Source: Flavobacterium lipolyticum (lineage in GTDB: Bacteria; Bacteroidota; Bacteroidia; Flavobacteriales; Flavobacteriaceae). From it: 64,000 nt of DNA. Location: assembly GCF_020905335.1 (NCBI RefSeq), contig NZ_JAJJMN010000001.1, forward strand, positions 3,534,001-3,598,000. Reading direction: 5' to 3'. Both the position numbers and the translations under genes were made by a program. The notes beneath the pieces were generated by a model. It made no database searches. It saw only the letters and a list, made by a program, of their open reading frames with translations, and was not told where the DNA came from. This document shows, in pieces, positions 11,298-20,831 of the stretch; within the stretch, counting starts at the first letter, position 1, and every line of letters begins with the position of its first letter.

Positions 11298-14273
11298 ATG
11301 CAGAATAAAGGACTTATTAAATTTTTCGCAATTCTATTTGCATTGGTAAGTATTTACCAACTCTCGTTCACTTTTGTGGCCAATAGTGTCAAAAGTGAAG
11401 CTAAAGCTTTTGCAGGAGATAATCCTGATAAAGAATTAAAATACTTAGATTCTATTGGAAAAGAAAAAGTGTTAAACCTTGGTTTTACTGATTTTACTTA
11501 TAACGAAGTAAAAAACAAACAACTTAATAAAGGTCTTGACTTAGAAGGAGGAATCAACGTGATTCTTCAAATTTCTGTTAAAGACGTTTTGAAAGGATTA
11601 GCCAACAATTCTAAAAATCCGGTATTTAATAAATCATTAGCTGATGCAACTGCAAATTTAGAAGGAAACAAAACCTATTTAAATAAGTTCTTTGAAGCTT
11701 TTGAGGCTAACTCAAAAGGATCAGTAAAATTGGCTTCACCTGATATTTTTGCAAACAGAAGTTTACAAGGAGAAGGTGGTGTAGATTTTCAAATGTCTGA
11801 TGCACAAGTTCAAAAAGTAATTAAGAAAAAAGTTGACGAATCTATCGAAAGTGCTTACAAAGTACTTAGAGAGCGTATCGACAAATTTGGTGTAACGCAA
11901 CCAAACATCCAAAAATTAGGAGAAACAGGAAGAATCTTAGTAGAGCTTCCAGGGGCTAAGGATGTAGATAGGATTAAGAAATTATTAGGAGGAAAAGCTC
12001 AATTAGAGTTTTGGGAAACTTTTAAAATCGAAGAAATTGGTAACTTCTTAGTAGCTTCTAACGAAGCTTTAAAAAAGACTGAAGTTAAAGTAAAAGAAAC
12101 TAAAGCTGTTGCTAAAGATTCATTGAATGCATTGTTAACGGATAATGCTAAAGATTCAGTTGATACTAAAAAAGGAAACAATCCATTATTTGACAAAATG
12201 TTAGGTCAGGGTGGTGGACCAGTTTTAGGATATTTTGCTCCTAAAGATACTGCAGCTGTAAATGCTTACTTTAAAAGAGCAGATATCAGAGTTTTATTGG
12301 GTGCTGACCAACACAATGCAAAATTTGTTTGGAGTAAACCAACTACAATTAAAGACGCAAAAGGAAAAGATATTGAAGCAGTTGAATTATATGCTTTAAA
12401 AGGAAACAGAGACAATGTTCCTGCGATGAGCGGTGGAGTTGTTACAGATGCAAAAGATACTTTTGACCAATTAGGAAAACCAGCTGTTTCTATGCAAATG
12501 AACAGCCAGGGAGCTAAAGTTTGGGAAGAATTAACGGGAAGAGCTTTCTCTCAAAAAGGATACATTGCTATCGTTTTAGATAATATTGTTTACTCTGCAC
12601 CAGGTGTTACAAGCGGACCAATTGCCGGAGGTAGATCTGAGATCACGGGATCTTTTGATGTTGCTGAAACTAAAGATTTAGCTAACGTATTAAATGCAGG
12701 TAAATTACCGGCTTCTGCAGATATTATTCAGTCAACAGTTGTAGGACCATCTTTAGGTCAGGCAGCAATTGATGCAGGTACAATTTCTTCTGTATTAGGA
12801 TTCTTATTAGTTTGTTTATGGATGGTATTCTATTATGGTAAAGCGGGTTGGTATGCTAACCTTGCGTTATTATTAAACTTACTTTTCCTTTTCGGAATTA
12901 TGGCAAGTTTTGGTTTTGTATTGACATTACCAGGTATTGCAGGTATCGTATTAACATTAGGTACTGCGGTAGATGCGAACATTATTATATTTGAAAGAGC
13001 AAAAGAAGAATTACGTGAAGGTAAATCATTGTCTGATGCGGTTGTAGCTTCTTACGGATGGCACGGAGCAATGCGTTCTATTATTGATGCAAACGTAACG
13101 CACGTTTTAACTGGAGCAATCTTGTTTATTTTTGGTACAGGACCAATTAAAGGTTTTGCATTGACATTATTGATTGGTATCGTAACTTCATTGTTTACAT
13201 CTATCTTTATCGCAAGAATTTTTATTGACAGAAACATTGCTGGAAAAGGAGATTTAACTTTCTCTACAAGTGTTACTAAAAACTGGTTTACAAACTTCCA
13301 CTTTGACTTTATTAAAATCAAAAAATTCACATACATCTTCTCTTCAATTGTAGTAGTTGTGAGTTTAGTTTCTATCTTTTTCGTAAATGGATTAGATGAA
13401 GGTGTTGATTTTGTTGGAGGAAGAACATTCCAGGTGAAATTTGAAAAACCTGTTGATGCTACTGTAGTATCAGATGAATTGTCTGCTGCTTTTGGTACTC
13501 CGGTTGAGGCGAAAATTTTAGGTGATGACGATCAGTTGAAAATCACAACTAAATATAAAATTAAAGAAGACGGTGTAGCTATCGATGAAGAAGTGAACCA
13601 AATTTTATACAAGTCGTTAACGAAATATTTCCCTAACACTTCTTACGAAAAATTCATCAACTCATTTGATGGTAAAAAGATTGGGGTTGTACAGCAATCT
13701 AAAGTTGGAGCTTCTATTTCTGAGGATATCAAAACGAACTCTTACTGGGCTGTATTAGGTGCAATGGCGGTTATTTTCTTATACTTAATGATCTCTTTCC
13801 GTAAATGGCAATATTCATTAGGTGCGATTGCAGCGGTAGCACACGACGTTATCTTTGTATTAGGAATCTACTCTTTATGCTACAAATTCATGCCTTTCCA
13901 CATGGAAATGGATCAGCACTTTATTGCGGCTATCCTTACCGTAATTGGTTACTCTATGAACGATACTGTAATTGTATTTGACAGAATTAGAGAGTTCATC
14001 ATCGGAAACCGTAAAGGAAGTTTTGAAGATATCGTAAACGCTTCTATTAACACTACATTATCAAGAACGTTGAATACATCATTAATGATGATCATCGTAT
14101 TGTTAACGATGTTTATCTTTGGTGGAGAATCTATCAGAGGATTTATCTTTGCCATGTTAATTGGTATCGTAGTGGGAACTTATTCGTCATTATTTATCGC
14201 TACACCGGTATTGGTTGACACGATTTCAAGTGATGATAAACACACAATCGAAGACAAGCACAATAAAGCATAA
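11298..14273 (+). CDS. secDF: Fused protein translocase SecDF
   Basis: The inner-membrane partner of SecYEG that uses the proton gradient to help pull exported proteins to the periplasmic side. The 991-residue single chain carries SecD then SecF, a fusion common in Bacteroidota. SecD part: an N-terminal membrane segment, the LNKGLDLEGG motif, a large periplasmic P1 region, then a membrane block with GTAVDANIIIFERAKEELREG. SecF part: DFVGGRTF, then GYSMNDTVIVFDRIREF in its membrane block. The P1 region contains a Lys/Asp-rich insertion (about residues 250-300) beyond the E. coli SecD plan. It has its own promoter and terminator. Confidence 0.95.
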   Translation: MQNKGLIKFFAILFALVSIYQLSFTFVANSVKSEAKAFAGDNPDKELKYLDSIGKEKVLNLGFTDFTYNEVKNKQLNKGLDLEGGINVILQISVKDVLKGLANNSKNPVFNKSLADATANLEGNKTYLNKFFEAFEANSKGSVKLASPDIFANRSLQGEGGVDFQMSDAQVQKVIKKKVDESIESAYKVLRERIDKFGVTQPNIQKLGETGRILVELPGAKDVDRIKKLLGGKAQLEFWETFKIEEIGNFLVASNEALKKTEVKVKETKAVAKDSLNALLTDNAKDSVDTKKGNNPLFDKMLGQGGGPVLGYFAPKDTAAVNAYFKRADIRVLLGADQHNAKFVWSKPTTIKDAKGKDIEAVELYALKGNRDNVPAMSGGVVTDAKDTFDQLGKPAVSMQMNSQGAKVWEELTGRAFSQKGYIAIVLDNIVYSAPGVTSGPIAGGRSEITGSFDVAETKDLANVLNAGKLPASADIIQSTVVGPSLGQAAIDAGTISSVLGFLLVCLWMVFYYGKAGWYANLALLLNLLFLFGIMASFGFVLTLPGIAGIVLTLGTAVDANIIIFERAKEELREGKSLSDAVVASYGWHGAMRSIIDANVTHVLTGAILFIFGTGPIKGFALTLLIGIVTSLFTSIFIARIFIDRNIAGKGDLTFSTSVTKNWFTNFHFDFIKIKKFTYIFSSIVVVVSLVSIFFVNGLDEGVDFVGGRTFQVKFEKPVDATVVSDELSAAFGTPVEAKILGDDDQLKITTKYKIKEDGVAIDEEVNQILYKSLTKYFPNTSYEKFINSFDGKKIGVVQQSKVGASISEDIKTNSYWAVLGAMAVIFLYLMISFRKWQYSLGAIAAVAHDVIFVLGIYSLCYKFMPFHMEMDQHFIAAILTVIGYSMNDTVIVFDRIREFIIGNRKGSFEDIVNASINTTLSRTLNTSLMMIIVLLTMFIFGGESIRGFIFAMLIGIVVGTYSSLFIATPVLVDTISSDDKHTIEDKHNKA

Positions 14274-14292
14274 TCAAATGCTTAAGATATAG

Positions 14293-14326
14293 AAAAAAGA
14301 TCCAGTGAAAGCTGGATCTTTTTTTT
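14293..14326 (+). terminator. Terminator after secDF
   Basis: The perfect stem AAAAAGATCCAG / CTGGATCTTTTT with a 6-base loop and a T run begins 20 bp after the secDF stop. Confidence 0.9.
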
Positions 14327-14357
14327 GTGTTATATTAGACTAATAAAAAAAGTATTT

Positions 14358-14972
14358 ATGGGTAGGAAATTACTATTGATTCTAATTGTTGTTTTTAGCG
14401 TGTTTAAAGCCTTAGGACAAACTAAAAACGAAAAGCTGGCCATAGGAATCAATTATGGTTTTGGGAGCGAGTTTAATAATAGAAATTACACGTATACCAA
14501 TCATTTTTATAAAGTAGAATTGCGTTATCGGCTTAATGAATCAAAGCATTTTAAATATGAGGTTTTAGTTCAGCCGGAAGTTAATTTTGGAAGACATCAA
14601 TTGATAAATTTTTACTTTGTAAAGCCGGACAGACCTGATTATCTTGAAAAGAGGGAAGAATATACGAAGTTGAAGGAGGTGCATGAGTATGTGTTGAATC
14701 TTGGTTTTTTGGTCAGGAAACCAATTGGAAAAGTTTTCTCTGTTTATGCTTCAGGAAGTATTGGGCCAATGATTACCGATACAGAAACAGAAAGAATGTC
14801 TAAAGGTTTTGCTTTTGCAGATGTTTTTGCGATGGGTTTTTCGGTTAAAATGAATCGCTTACAGCTGGATGCCCGCGGTAACATTCGGCACGTTTCAAAT
14901 GGAGGACTAAATGCTGAAAATGCGGGATATAATACCAGAAATATTGAATTGGGTATTTCGTATTTCCTGTAA
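14358..14972 (+). CDS. PagL-like lipid A deacylase / outer membrane beta-barrel protein
   Basis: A 204-residue protein with a signal peptide (about 1-19, ending KALG-Q), starting at ATG 14358. A longer TTG start at 14325 would lie inside the secDF terminator and is rejected. The rest alternates short beta strands and ends in an aromatic residue, like a small outer-membrane barrel. Near the C-terminus, RHVSNGGLN gives His178-x-Ser180-Asn181, the catalytic His-x-Ser pattern of PagL lipid A 3-O-deacylases. Glu187 or Glu197 could complete the triad. Family knowledge suggests it removes an acyl chain from lipid A. The alternative is a structural barrel of unknown role. Confidence 0.65.
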   Translation: MGRKLLLILIVVFSVFKALGQTKNEKLAIGINYGFGSEFNNRNYTYTNHFYKVELRYRLNESKHFKYEVLVQPEVNFGRHQLINFYFVKPDRPDYLEKREEYTKLKEVHEYVLNLGFLVRKPIGKVFSVYASGSIGPMITDTETERMSKGFAFADVFAMGFSVKMNRLQLDARGNIRHVSNGGLNAENAGYNTRNIELGISYFL

Positions 14973-15009
14973 ATAAAAACGAATTAATGAAATTGGAATT
15001 TGCGCTGAA

Positions 15010-15270
15010 AGAGCTATGACAATAGTATAGTGCGTAGCACTGTGAATGATGATGGCAATTATGAGTTACGCCCTGAAAGGGCAAAAGCCTGATGGCAAAG
15101 AAAAGCATCCGGCATATTTTGTATGAGATTCTCTAAGAATGTGGATGTTTTTTTTGTTGAGATTTAGGGGCGACAATTGCTTTTGCTCTTTCAGGGCAGT
15201 TTTACATCCTAATCTAACTTATAGTGCTTCGTACTATGTTTTTGTTTTTAGGACTTTCAGTTCTATTCTC
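15010..15270. repeat. Inverted-repeat intergenic element (CCCTGAAAGGGC type)
   Basis: In the 382-bp gap, GCCCTGAAAGGGCAAAAG at 15070-15087 is mirrored with one mismatch at 15180-15197. Outer partly matching segments (ATAGTGCGTAGCACT near 15027 and TATAGTGCTTCGTACTAT near 15219) make a larger nested element of about 260 bp. No coding potential is convincing. Confidence 0.6.
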
Positions 15271-15292
15271 TTTCAACTTTTGTTTCTGATCC

Positions 15293-15335
15293 AAAAAAAA
15301 GCGTCCGATAAATTGAATTATCGGACGCTTTTTTA
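15293..15335. terminator. Bidirectional terminator between the PagL-like gene and lgt
   Basis: A perfect stem, AAAAAAGCGTCCGATAA against TTATCGGACGCTTTTTT, lies between two convergent genes and has A/T tracts on both sides, so it can end transcription from either. Confidence 0.9.
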
Positions 15336-15354
15336 TAGTTTTTTATCGAATGGA

Positions 15355-16287
15355 TTAAGATTCTGCTAAAGGATTTCTTTGCGCTCTAATGACGAAGAAA
15401 AGTCCAATAATGATAAACGGAATACTTAGCCATTGTCCGGTAGAAAAAAGACCTAATTCATTTTCAAATCCGCCCTGACTTTCTTTTACAAATTCTACCA
15501 CAAAACGTACTGCAAATAAGAGTACCAGAAACAGTCCGAATAGTAATCCTGATTTTAATCTTGCGTTCGTTTTCCAGTATAAGAAAAACAAAATCGCAAA
15601 AACAAATACATAGCTGATAGCTTCGTATAATTGTGTTGGATGTTTTGCGGGAACCTGAGCCAGTAAATCAGCAAATTTAGGATCTGTTGCGATAGCGGTA
15701 TACGCAGCTTTAGGATCTGCGATTTGAGTAGCGTTTACCGCTTCGTTTTTACTGAACTGATCGTGTAAAAAACGAATTCCAAAGGCAGATTTTGTTTCAT
15801 GTCCGATGATCTCAGAATTGAAAAAATTCCCTAAACGAACAAAAATAGCCCCACTGGCAACCGGAATTACAACACGGTCTAAAATCCATAATAATGGACG
15901 TTTCAAAATCTTTTTGCTGTAATAGTACATGGCAGCAATGATGGCAATAGCTGCGCCATGACTGGCTAATCCCTGAAATCCGGTAAATTCAAATTTAGGC
16001 TCGAATCTAACAGGTAAGAATATCTCAAGTAAATGATTTCTGAAATATTCCCAATCGTAAAATAAAACATGTCCTAATCGGGCACCTATTAACGTAGCTA
16101 AAACAGTCCAGACAAATAAAGAGTCTAACTTGTCGATAGATTCGTTTTCGCGTTCAAAGATTTTTTTCATTAAAAACCACCCTAGTCCGAAAGCAATTAC
16201 GAACATTAAACTGTAATAACGAATCATAAAAAATCCTAGATCGATTCCTTCTGAAGGATTCCAAACGATATTTAGGGGCTGTGTCAT
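15355..16287 (-). CDS. lgt: Prolipoprotein diacylglyceryl transferase
   Basis: Transfers diacylglycerol from phosphatidylglycerol to the lipobox cysteine of prelipoproteins in the inner membrane. The 310-residue protein has about seven membrane segments. It carries the Lgt signature VRLGNFFNSEIIG and HPTQLYEA near the fifth and sixth helices. An insert of about 40 residues between these motifs is common in Bacteroidota. It lies 64 bp downstream of yidD, with cysS before that on the same strand, so the three may share a transcript. It ends at a bidirectional terminator. The window encodes several predicted lipoproteins that would be its substrates. Confidence 0.95.
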   Translation of the reverse strand: MTQPLNIVWNPSEGIDLGFFMIRYYSLMFVIAFGLGWFLMKKIFERENESIDKLDSLFVWTVLATLIGARLGHVLFYDWEYFRNHLLEIFLPVRFEPKFEFTGFQGLASHGAAIAIIAAMYYYSKKILKRPLLWILDRVVIPVASGAIFVRLGNFFNSEIIGHETKSAFGIRFLHDQFSKNEAVNATQIADPKAAYTAIATDPKFADLLAQVPAKHPTQLYEAISYVFVFAILFFLYWKTNARLKSGLLFGLFLVLLFAVRFVVEFVKESQGGFENELGLFSTGQWLSIPFIIIGLFFVIRAQRNPLAES

Positions 16288-16351
16288 GTGCTGTTGTTTT
16301 TTGTATTTTGTAAAAATAGATATTTAAAGTAGTGTTGCTCTTTATAAAAAG

Positions 16352-16591
16352 TTAATGTTTGTGTGAACATTTCTTTTCAGGAACGGGGTCGTAACCGGTT
16401 CTTCCCCAGGGGTGGCAGCTTAAGATTCTTTTCATGCCCAGATAGCCTCCATAAAACAAACCATGAGTCTGCAGAGCCTGAATCATGTAAGTAGAGCATG
16501 TAGGTTCAAATCTGCAACTCGCCGGAGTAAAAGGCGATATTGCAGATTGATAAAAGCGGACTAATAAAACAAATGGAGTGATTACTTTCAT
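16352..16591 (-). CDS. yidD: Membrane protein insertion efficiency factor YidD
   Basis: A small 79-residue protein matching YidD/DUF37: [21 protein letters not shown] (read in two pieces as RFYQSAISP and CRFEPTC) followed by [10 protein letters not shown] and the Cys-His-Pro-Trp motif [13 protein letters not shown]. YidD assists YidC-dependent insertion of membrane proteins at the inner face of the cytoplasmic membrane. It starts 22 bp after the cysS stop and precedes lgt on the same strand. The usual rnpA-yidC neighbourhood is absent, which is normal in this phylum. Confidence 0.9.
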   Translation of the reverse strand: MKVITPFVLLVRFYQSAISPFTPASCRFEPTCSTYMIQALQTHGLFYGGYLGMKRILSCHPWGRTGYDPVPEKKCSHKH

Positions 16592-16613
16592 GATTTATTA
16601 GAAAATGAGTGAT

Positions 16614-18092
16614 TTATATAGAGAAGCTGGTTCCTTCTTTTCCGTCTTTCAACTGAATTCCCAGACCAATCAATTGATCGCGAATCTGATCTGAAAGAGC
16701 GAAGTTTTTATCAGCTCGGGCTTGATTTCTCATCGCGATAAGCATGTTTACAGTTCCTTCCAGTTTGTCGGTATTTCCGTCAGCAGCTTTGTCATTGGCT
16801 AAGCCTAAAACATCAAAAACAAAAGCATTAATTGCAGTTGTGAAGGTGTTTAAATCTTCTGCTGAGATCGTTTCTTTTCCGTCTTTCAGTAAATTGATAT
16901 AACGAACCGCTTCAAACAATTGCGCAATCAGAATTGGCGTATTGAAATCATCATTCATGGCATCGTAGCACAATTGTTTCCATGCTGCAATGTCAATAGA
17001 ACTTGTTGTACCTGCTGAAATTGCAGGTAAAGCATCTACAGCTTCCATTAGTCTTTTGTATCCTTTTTCGGCAGCTACAATAGCATCATCAGAAAAATCC
17101 AGGATGCTTCTATAGTGTGCCTGCAACATGAAAAAGCGGGTTACAGACGCTGAAAAAGCTTTGCTAAGAATGTTGTTGTCTCCGCTTAAAATTTCTCCCG
17201 GTAAAATGTTGTTTCCGGTCGATTTTGCCATTTTCTTTCCGTTTAAAGTCAGCATATTGGCATGCATCCAGTAGTTTACCGGAGACTGACCTGTACAGGC
17301 TTCGTTTTGTGCAATTTCACATTCGTGATGTGGGAACTTCAAGTCCATTCCACCTCCGTGAATGTCGAAATGATTTCCAAGATATTTGGTACTCATGGCG
17401 GTACATTCTAAGTGCCAGCCCGGAAAACCATCACTCCATGGCGAAGGCCATCTCATAATATGTTCCGGTTCTGCTTTTTTCCAAAGCGCAAAATCCTGTG
17501 GGTTTCTTTTGTCAGATTGTCCATCAAGATCACGGGTGTTGGCCAGCATATCTTCGATATTTCTACCGCTTAAAATTCCATAATTATTGGTTTCGTTGTA
17601 TTTCACAACGTCAAAATAAACCGATCCGTTTGCTTCATAACCAATTCCGGTATCGATAATTTTTTTGATGATTTCGATTTGCTCAATAATGTGTCCGGTA
17701 GCAGTTGGCTCAATGCTTGGCGGTAAGAAGTTGAAGGATCTCAATATATTATGAAAATCAACGGTATAGCGCTGAACAATTTCCATAGGTTCTAATTGCT
17801 CCAATCGTGCTTTCTTGGCAATCTTATCTTCACCTTCATCTACATCGTCTACAATATGCCCCACATCGGTAATGTTACGCACATATCGCACTTTGTAATC
17901 TAGGTGTAAAAAATACCTGAATATCACATCAAAAGACATGAAAGTTCTAACATTTCCTAAGTGTACATTGCTATAAACCGTAGGTCCGCAAACATACATT
18001 CCAACGTTTCCTTCATGTATAGGGTTGAAACTTTCTTTTTCACCCGAAAGTGAATTGTATATTTTTAGAGGTTGAGCTGTGTATAAAGGCAT
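16614..18092 (-). CDS. cysS: Cysteinyl-tRNA synthetase
   Basis: A class I synthetase that charges tRNA-Cys. It has 492 residues. The zinc/cysteine site starts with Cys35 in [10 protein letters not shown], the HIGH-type motif is HLGN at 44-47, and the KMSKS loop is KMAKS at 287-291. WHLECTAMS and [19 protein letters not shown] give the remaining zinc ligands. The C-terminal DALR-type helical domain ends the protein. It heads a minus-strand run with yidD and lgt. Confidence 0.95.
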   Translation of the reverse strand: MPLYTAQPLKIYNSLSGEKESFNPIHEGNVGMYVCGPTVYSNVHLGNVRTFMSFDVIFRYFLHLDYKVRYVRNITDVGHIVDDVDEGEDKIAKKARLEQLEPMEIVQRYTVDFHNILRSFNFLPPSIEPTATGHIIEQIEIIKKIIDTGIGYEANGSVYFDVVKYNETNNYGILSGRNIEDMLANTRDLDGQSDKRNPQDFALWKKAEPEHIMRWPSPWSDGFPGWHLECTAMSTKYLGNHFDIHGGGMDLKFPHHECEIAQNEACTGQSPVNYWMHANMLTLNGKKMAKSTGNNILPGEILSGDNNILSKAFSASVTRFFMLQAHYRSILDFSDDAIVAAEKGYKRLMEAVDALPAISAGTTSSIDIAAWKQLCYDAMNDDFNTPILIAQLFEAVRYINLLKDGKETISAEDLNTFTTAINAFVFDVLGLANDKAADGNTDKLEGTVNMLIAMRNQARADKNFALSDQIRDQLIGLGIQLKDGKEGTSFSI

Positions 18093-18103
18093 TTTTTTGT
18101 CGT

Positions 18104-18140
18104 TTAATCGTTTATTTGTTTAACCGTTTATTTGTTTACT
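18104..18140. repeat. CGTTTAATCGTTTA-type intergenic repeat
   Basis: Degenerate copies of CGTTTAATCGTTTATTTGTTTA lie upstream of cysS and continue around 18543-18640 upstream of the four-helix-bundle gene. They belong to the same family as the inverted repeat after gyrB. Confidence 0.45.
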
Positions 18141-18175
18141 GTTGAATCGCGTAACGTTCTGTAATTACTTAAGTT

Positions 18176-18541
18176 TTATTCTTTTGAAAGATAGTATTTT
18201 TTTAAACTGTTTATCTGATTGCAGATTTTTTCTATTTTTTCTCGGGTTTCAAGATATTCTGTCCCGGAAAGATAGTTTAAATCTCTGGAAATTATCAAAT
18301 GATTTAAAGTTTCCATCGCTGACGAATAAGAAATCGTTAGAAAATGAGCTTTATCTTTATTCGTATTTCGTGACGTTCCTTCTGCAATATTTGTTGCAAT
18401 TGAAGAAGAACTTCTTTTTATTTGAGAAGTGATTCCAAATAGCTCATTTGGCGGGAACGTATCAGTCAATTTGTAAATGTCTAATATAAACATTCTTGCA
18501 TTTTGCCAAACTTCTAATTTCTCAAAAGAAAACGTGTACAT
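18176..18541 (-). CDS. Four-helix-bundle protein (23S rRNA intervening-sequence protein family)
   Basis: A 121-residue helical protein. The sequence FEKLEVWQNARMFILDIYK near the N-terminus and SIATNIAEGTSR in the middle are hallmarks of the S23/IVP four-helix-bundle family. Members are encoded inside 23S rRNA intervening sequences in some bacteria but mostly as free-standing genes in Bacteroidota. Function is not established. It lies between folE and cysS on the same strand, with repeat-like AT-rich DNA on both sides, so it may be a mobile passenger of that gap. Confidence 0.85.
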   Translation of the reverse strand: MYTFSFEKLEVWQNARMFILDIYKLTDTFPPNELFGITSQIKRSSSSIATNIAEGTSRNTNKDKAHFLTISYSSAMETLNHLIISRDLNYLSGTEYLETREKIEKICNQINSLKKYYLSKE

Positions 18542-18542
18542 T

Positions 18543-18637
18543 CTTTTCTGTTTAATTGTTGATTTGTTTAACCAGTTAATCGAAAGTTTTACTCAAAGAA
18601 AAATGCGATTAAACAAATCAACGATTCACCGATTCAA
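18543..18637. repeat. CGATTAAACAAAT-type inverted repeat between folE and the four-helix gene
   Basis: TGTTTAATTGTTGATTTGTTTAA near 18549 is mirrored by GCGATTAAACAAATCAACGATT near 18606, forming a loose hairpin. It is the same family as the elements at 10.04, 18.1 and 29.5 kb. Confidence 0.5.
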
Positions 18638-19309
18638 CTAGAATTGTGTATCCAGTTTTATATAGTCCAAAAGTTCTCTTTTAACTTGCGGATCTTTAAA
18701 TCTACCGCCAAATTCAGAGGTCACTGTGCTGCTTTCGATATCTTTGATTCCTCTGGAATTTACGCAAAGGTGTTTCGCGTCGATCACGCAGGCTACATCT
18801 TCAGTTCCAAGTGCTTTTTGTAATTCCTGAACAATTTGCATGGTTAGACGCTCCTGAACCTGAGGTCTTTTGGCATAATATTCTACAATACGGTTCATTT
18901 TGGATAAACCAATAACTCTTCCGTTAGAGATATAAGCCACGTGAGCTCTTCCGATGATTGGCAGTAAATGGTGCTCACAAGTAGAATAAACCGTAATGTT
19001 TTTTTCTACCAGCATTTCACCGTATTTGTAGTTGTTGTCAAAAGTAGAAGCTTTTGGCTGTTTGGAAGGGTTAAGACCTCCAAAAATTTCTTTTACAAAC
19101 ATTTTAGCCACTCGGTTTGGAGTACCTTTGATACTGTCATCCGTCAAATCCATTCCTAAGGTTTGAAGGATGTTTTCAACATCTTTTTTTATTTTTTCTA
19201 TTTTTTCGTCATCACTTAAGTCAAAAGCATCCGGTCTCAAAGGATTTTTTGCGTTACTGCTAAAGTGATTGTCTCCTATTTCGTCTAAAAAATCTTCGTT
19301 ATTTATCAT
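18638..19309 (-). CDS. folE: GTP cyclohydrolase I
   Basis: Converts GTP to 7,8-dihydroneopterin triphosphate, the first step of tetrahydrofolate synthesis. It has 223 residues. The zinc ligands are Cys111 and His114 in STCEHHLLP and Cys182 in AKHLCVNSRG. The C-terminal SSTVTSEFGG segment matches the family. The N-terminal 30 residues are a variable acidic extension. No riboswitch is evident upstream. Confidence 0.95.
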   Translation of the reverse strand: MINNEDFLDEIGDNHFSSNAKNPLRPDAFDLSDDEKIEKIKKDVENILQTLGMDLTDDSIKGTPNRVAKMFVKEIFGGLNPSKQPKASTFDNNYKYGEMLVEKNITVYSTCEHHLLPIIGRAHVAYISNGRVIGLSKMNRIVEYYAKRPQVQERLTMQIVQELQKALGTEDVACVIDAKHLCVNSRGIKDIESSTVTSEFGGRFKDPQVKRELLDYIKLDTQF

Positions 19310-19457
19310 TAAAAACTTACTATTAATATGGGTATTTCTTTTTAAGGCGGTAAAGATAATTAATAAATGGTAAACCTTTTCTATGGTTTTTACTATTTAA
19401 TTGCGGCTTTTGCTATAAAATTCAAATTGTAGTGAAAATGTGGTTTTTTTTAAATGC

Positions 19458-19490
19458 AAAAGACAATAACACAGTATGTTATTGTCTTTT
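19458..19490 (-). terminator. Terminator after the aminotransferase
   Basis: The perfect 14-bp stem AAAAGACAATAACA / TGTTATTGTCTTTT with a 5-base loop lies 22 bp past the stop of the minus-strand aminotransferase. It has A/T tracts on both sides. Confidence 0.85.
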
Positions 19491-19511
19491 TAAAATTTTA
19501 TATTCAGACCT

Positions 19512-20708
19512 TTATTTCTTATTGTAAACCAAAAGAGCTTCTTTTAAAATGTTTACAGCGGTAACCAAATCTTTTTTGTTTAAAACGTACGCAATTCGAA
19601 CCTGATTCAGTCCCATTCCCGGTGTTGAGTAGAATCCGGCAGCGGGAGCAACCATAACCGTTTCTCCATTCAGATCGTAACTTTCTAAAAGCCATTGTGC
19701 AAAATCTTCAGAGTTGTCAATCGGTAATTGTGCGATGCAGTAAAACGCTCCTTTTGGTTTCGTCACAATAACGCCTTCAATTTTGTTCAATTCTGCGATT
19801 AAAGTGTCACGACGCTCTTTGTATTCGGAAATTACCTCGTCAAAATAACTTTGCGGAGTATCTATTGCCGCTTCACATGCAATTTGCTCGATAGTAGGAG
19901 GACTCAGACGTGCCTGTGCAAACTTCATTACAGTTGTCAACACCTCTTTGTTTTTGGTTACCAGACATCCAATTCTGGCGCCACACATGCTATAACGTTT
20001 AGAAACAGAATCAACCATGATCACATTTTGCTGAACATCTTCCAAATTCATTACAGAAAAATGTTCGTCGTCTCCGTCGTATAAAAACTCGCGATAGACT
20101 TCGTCAGCAATCAGGTATAAATCGTGTTTTTTGATTAAGCCTGCCAATTGTCTGATTTCTTCTTCAGAATATAAATATCCGGTTGGATTTCCGGGATTGC
20201 AAATTAATATGGCTTTTGTTTTTGTGGTAATGAGTTTTTCAACTTCTTCAATACTTGGTAAAGCAAATGCCGTTTCGATAGTCGAAACTAAAGGAATAAC
20301 TGTTGCACTTGTTGAAGATGCAAATGCATGGTAATTAGCATAAAAAGGTTCCGGAATGATAATTTCATCTCCCGGATCTGTAATTGTGGCCAGCGCAAAT
20401 AGTAAGGCTTCAGAACCACCAGTGGTAACAATGATGTCTTCTGTATCAACGTTTACATTTTGACGCTGGTAAAATTGAGCTAATTTTTTTCTATAGCTTT
20501 CATATCCGGCTGACGGACTATATTCTATAAGGGTTAAGTCAATATTTTTTACCGCCTCGATGGCCACTTCGGGTGTCTTGATATCCGGTTGACCAATGTT
20601 TAAATGATACACTTTGTGTCCTTTTTTCTTTGCTAAATCAGCAAAAGGAGCAAGTTTACGTATCGGTGATTCGGGCATGTTTCTGCCTTTGTGTGAGATT
20701 GTTGGCAT
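19512..20708 (-). CDS. PLP-dependent class I aminotransferase (aspartate aminotransferase-like)
   Basis: A fold type I PLP enzyme of 398 residues, probably transferring the amino group of aspartate or a similar amino acid to 2-oxoglutarate. Visible motifs are NIGQPD (substrate side), TTGGSEALLFA (phosphate binding), NPGNPTG, ADEVYREFLYDG and the PLP lysine Lys237 in VDSVSKRYS, with Arg in GARIG, and the carboxylate-binding Arg in NQVRIAY. The best fit is the I-gamma group found next to housekeeping genes in Bacteroidota. The exact substrate cannot be told from sequence alone. It is divergent from the aspartyl protease gene with a 123-bp gap. Confidence 0.9.
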   Translation of the reverse strand: MPTISHKGRNMPESPIRKLAPFADLAKKKGHKVYHLNIGQPDIKTPEVAIEAVKNIDLTLIEYSPSAGYESYRKKLAQFYQRQNVNVDTEDIIVTTGGSEALLFALATITDPGDEIIIPEPFYANYHAFASSTSATVIPLVSTIETAFALPSIEEVEKLITTKTKAILICNPGNPTGYLYSEEEIRQLAGLIKKHDLYLIADEVYREFLYDGDDEHFSVMNLEDVQQNVIMVDSVSKRYSMCGARIGCLVTKNKEVLTTVMKFAQARLSPPTIEQIACEAAIDTPQSYFDEVISEYKERRDTLIAELNKIEGVIVTKPKGAFYCIAQLPIDNSEDFAQWLLESYDLNGETVMVAPAAGFYSTPGMGLNQVRIAYVLNKKDLVTAVNILKEALLVYNKK

Positions 20709-20831
20709 GGGTTTTATTTATTGAAGTGCAAATTTGCATTTTTTTTTCGAATTTAACGTAAACATTACAGGTACTTATTAATTTGTAGTAATTATCGATA
20801 TTTTTAGTAATTTTATCTTAAAATTTTATCA

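Noticed and set aside
18142..18432. 96-residue plus-strand ORF
   Set aside because: It is the reverse frame of the four-helix-bundle gene.
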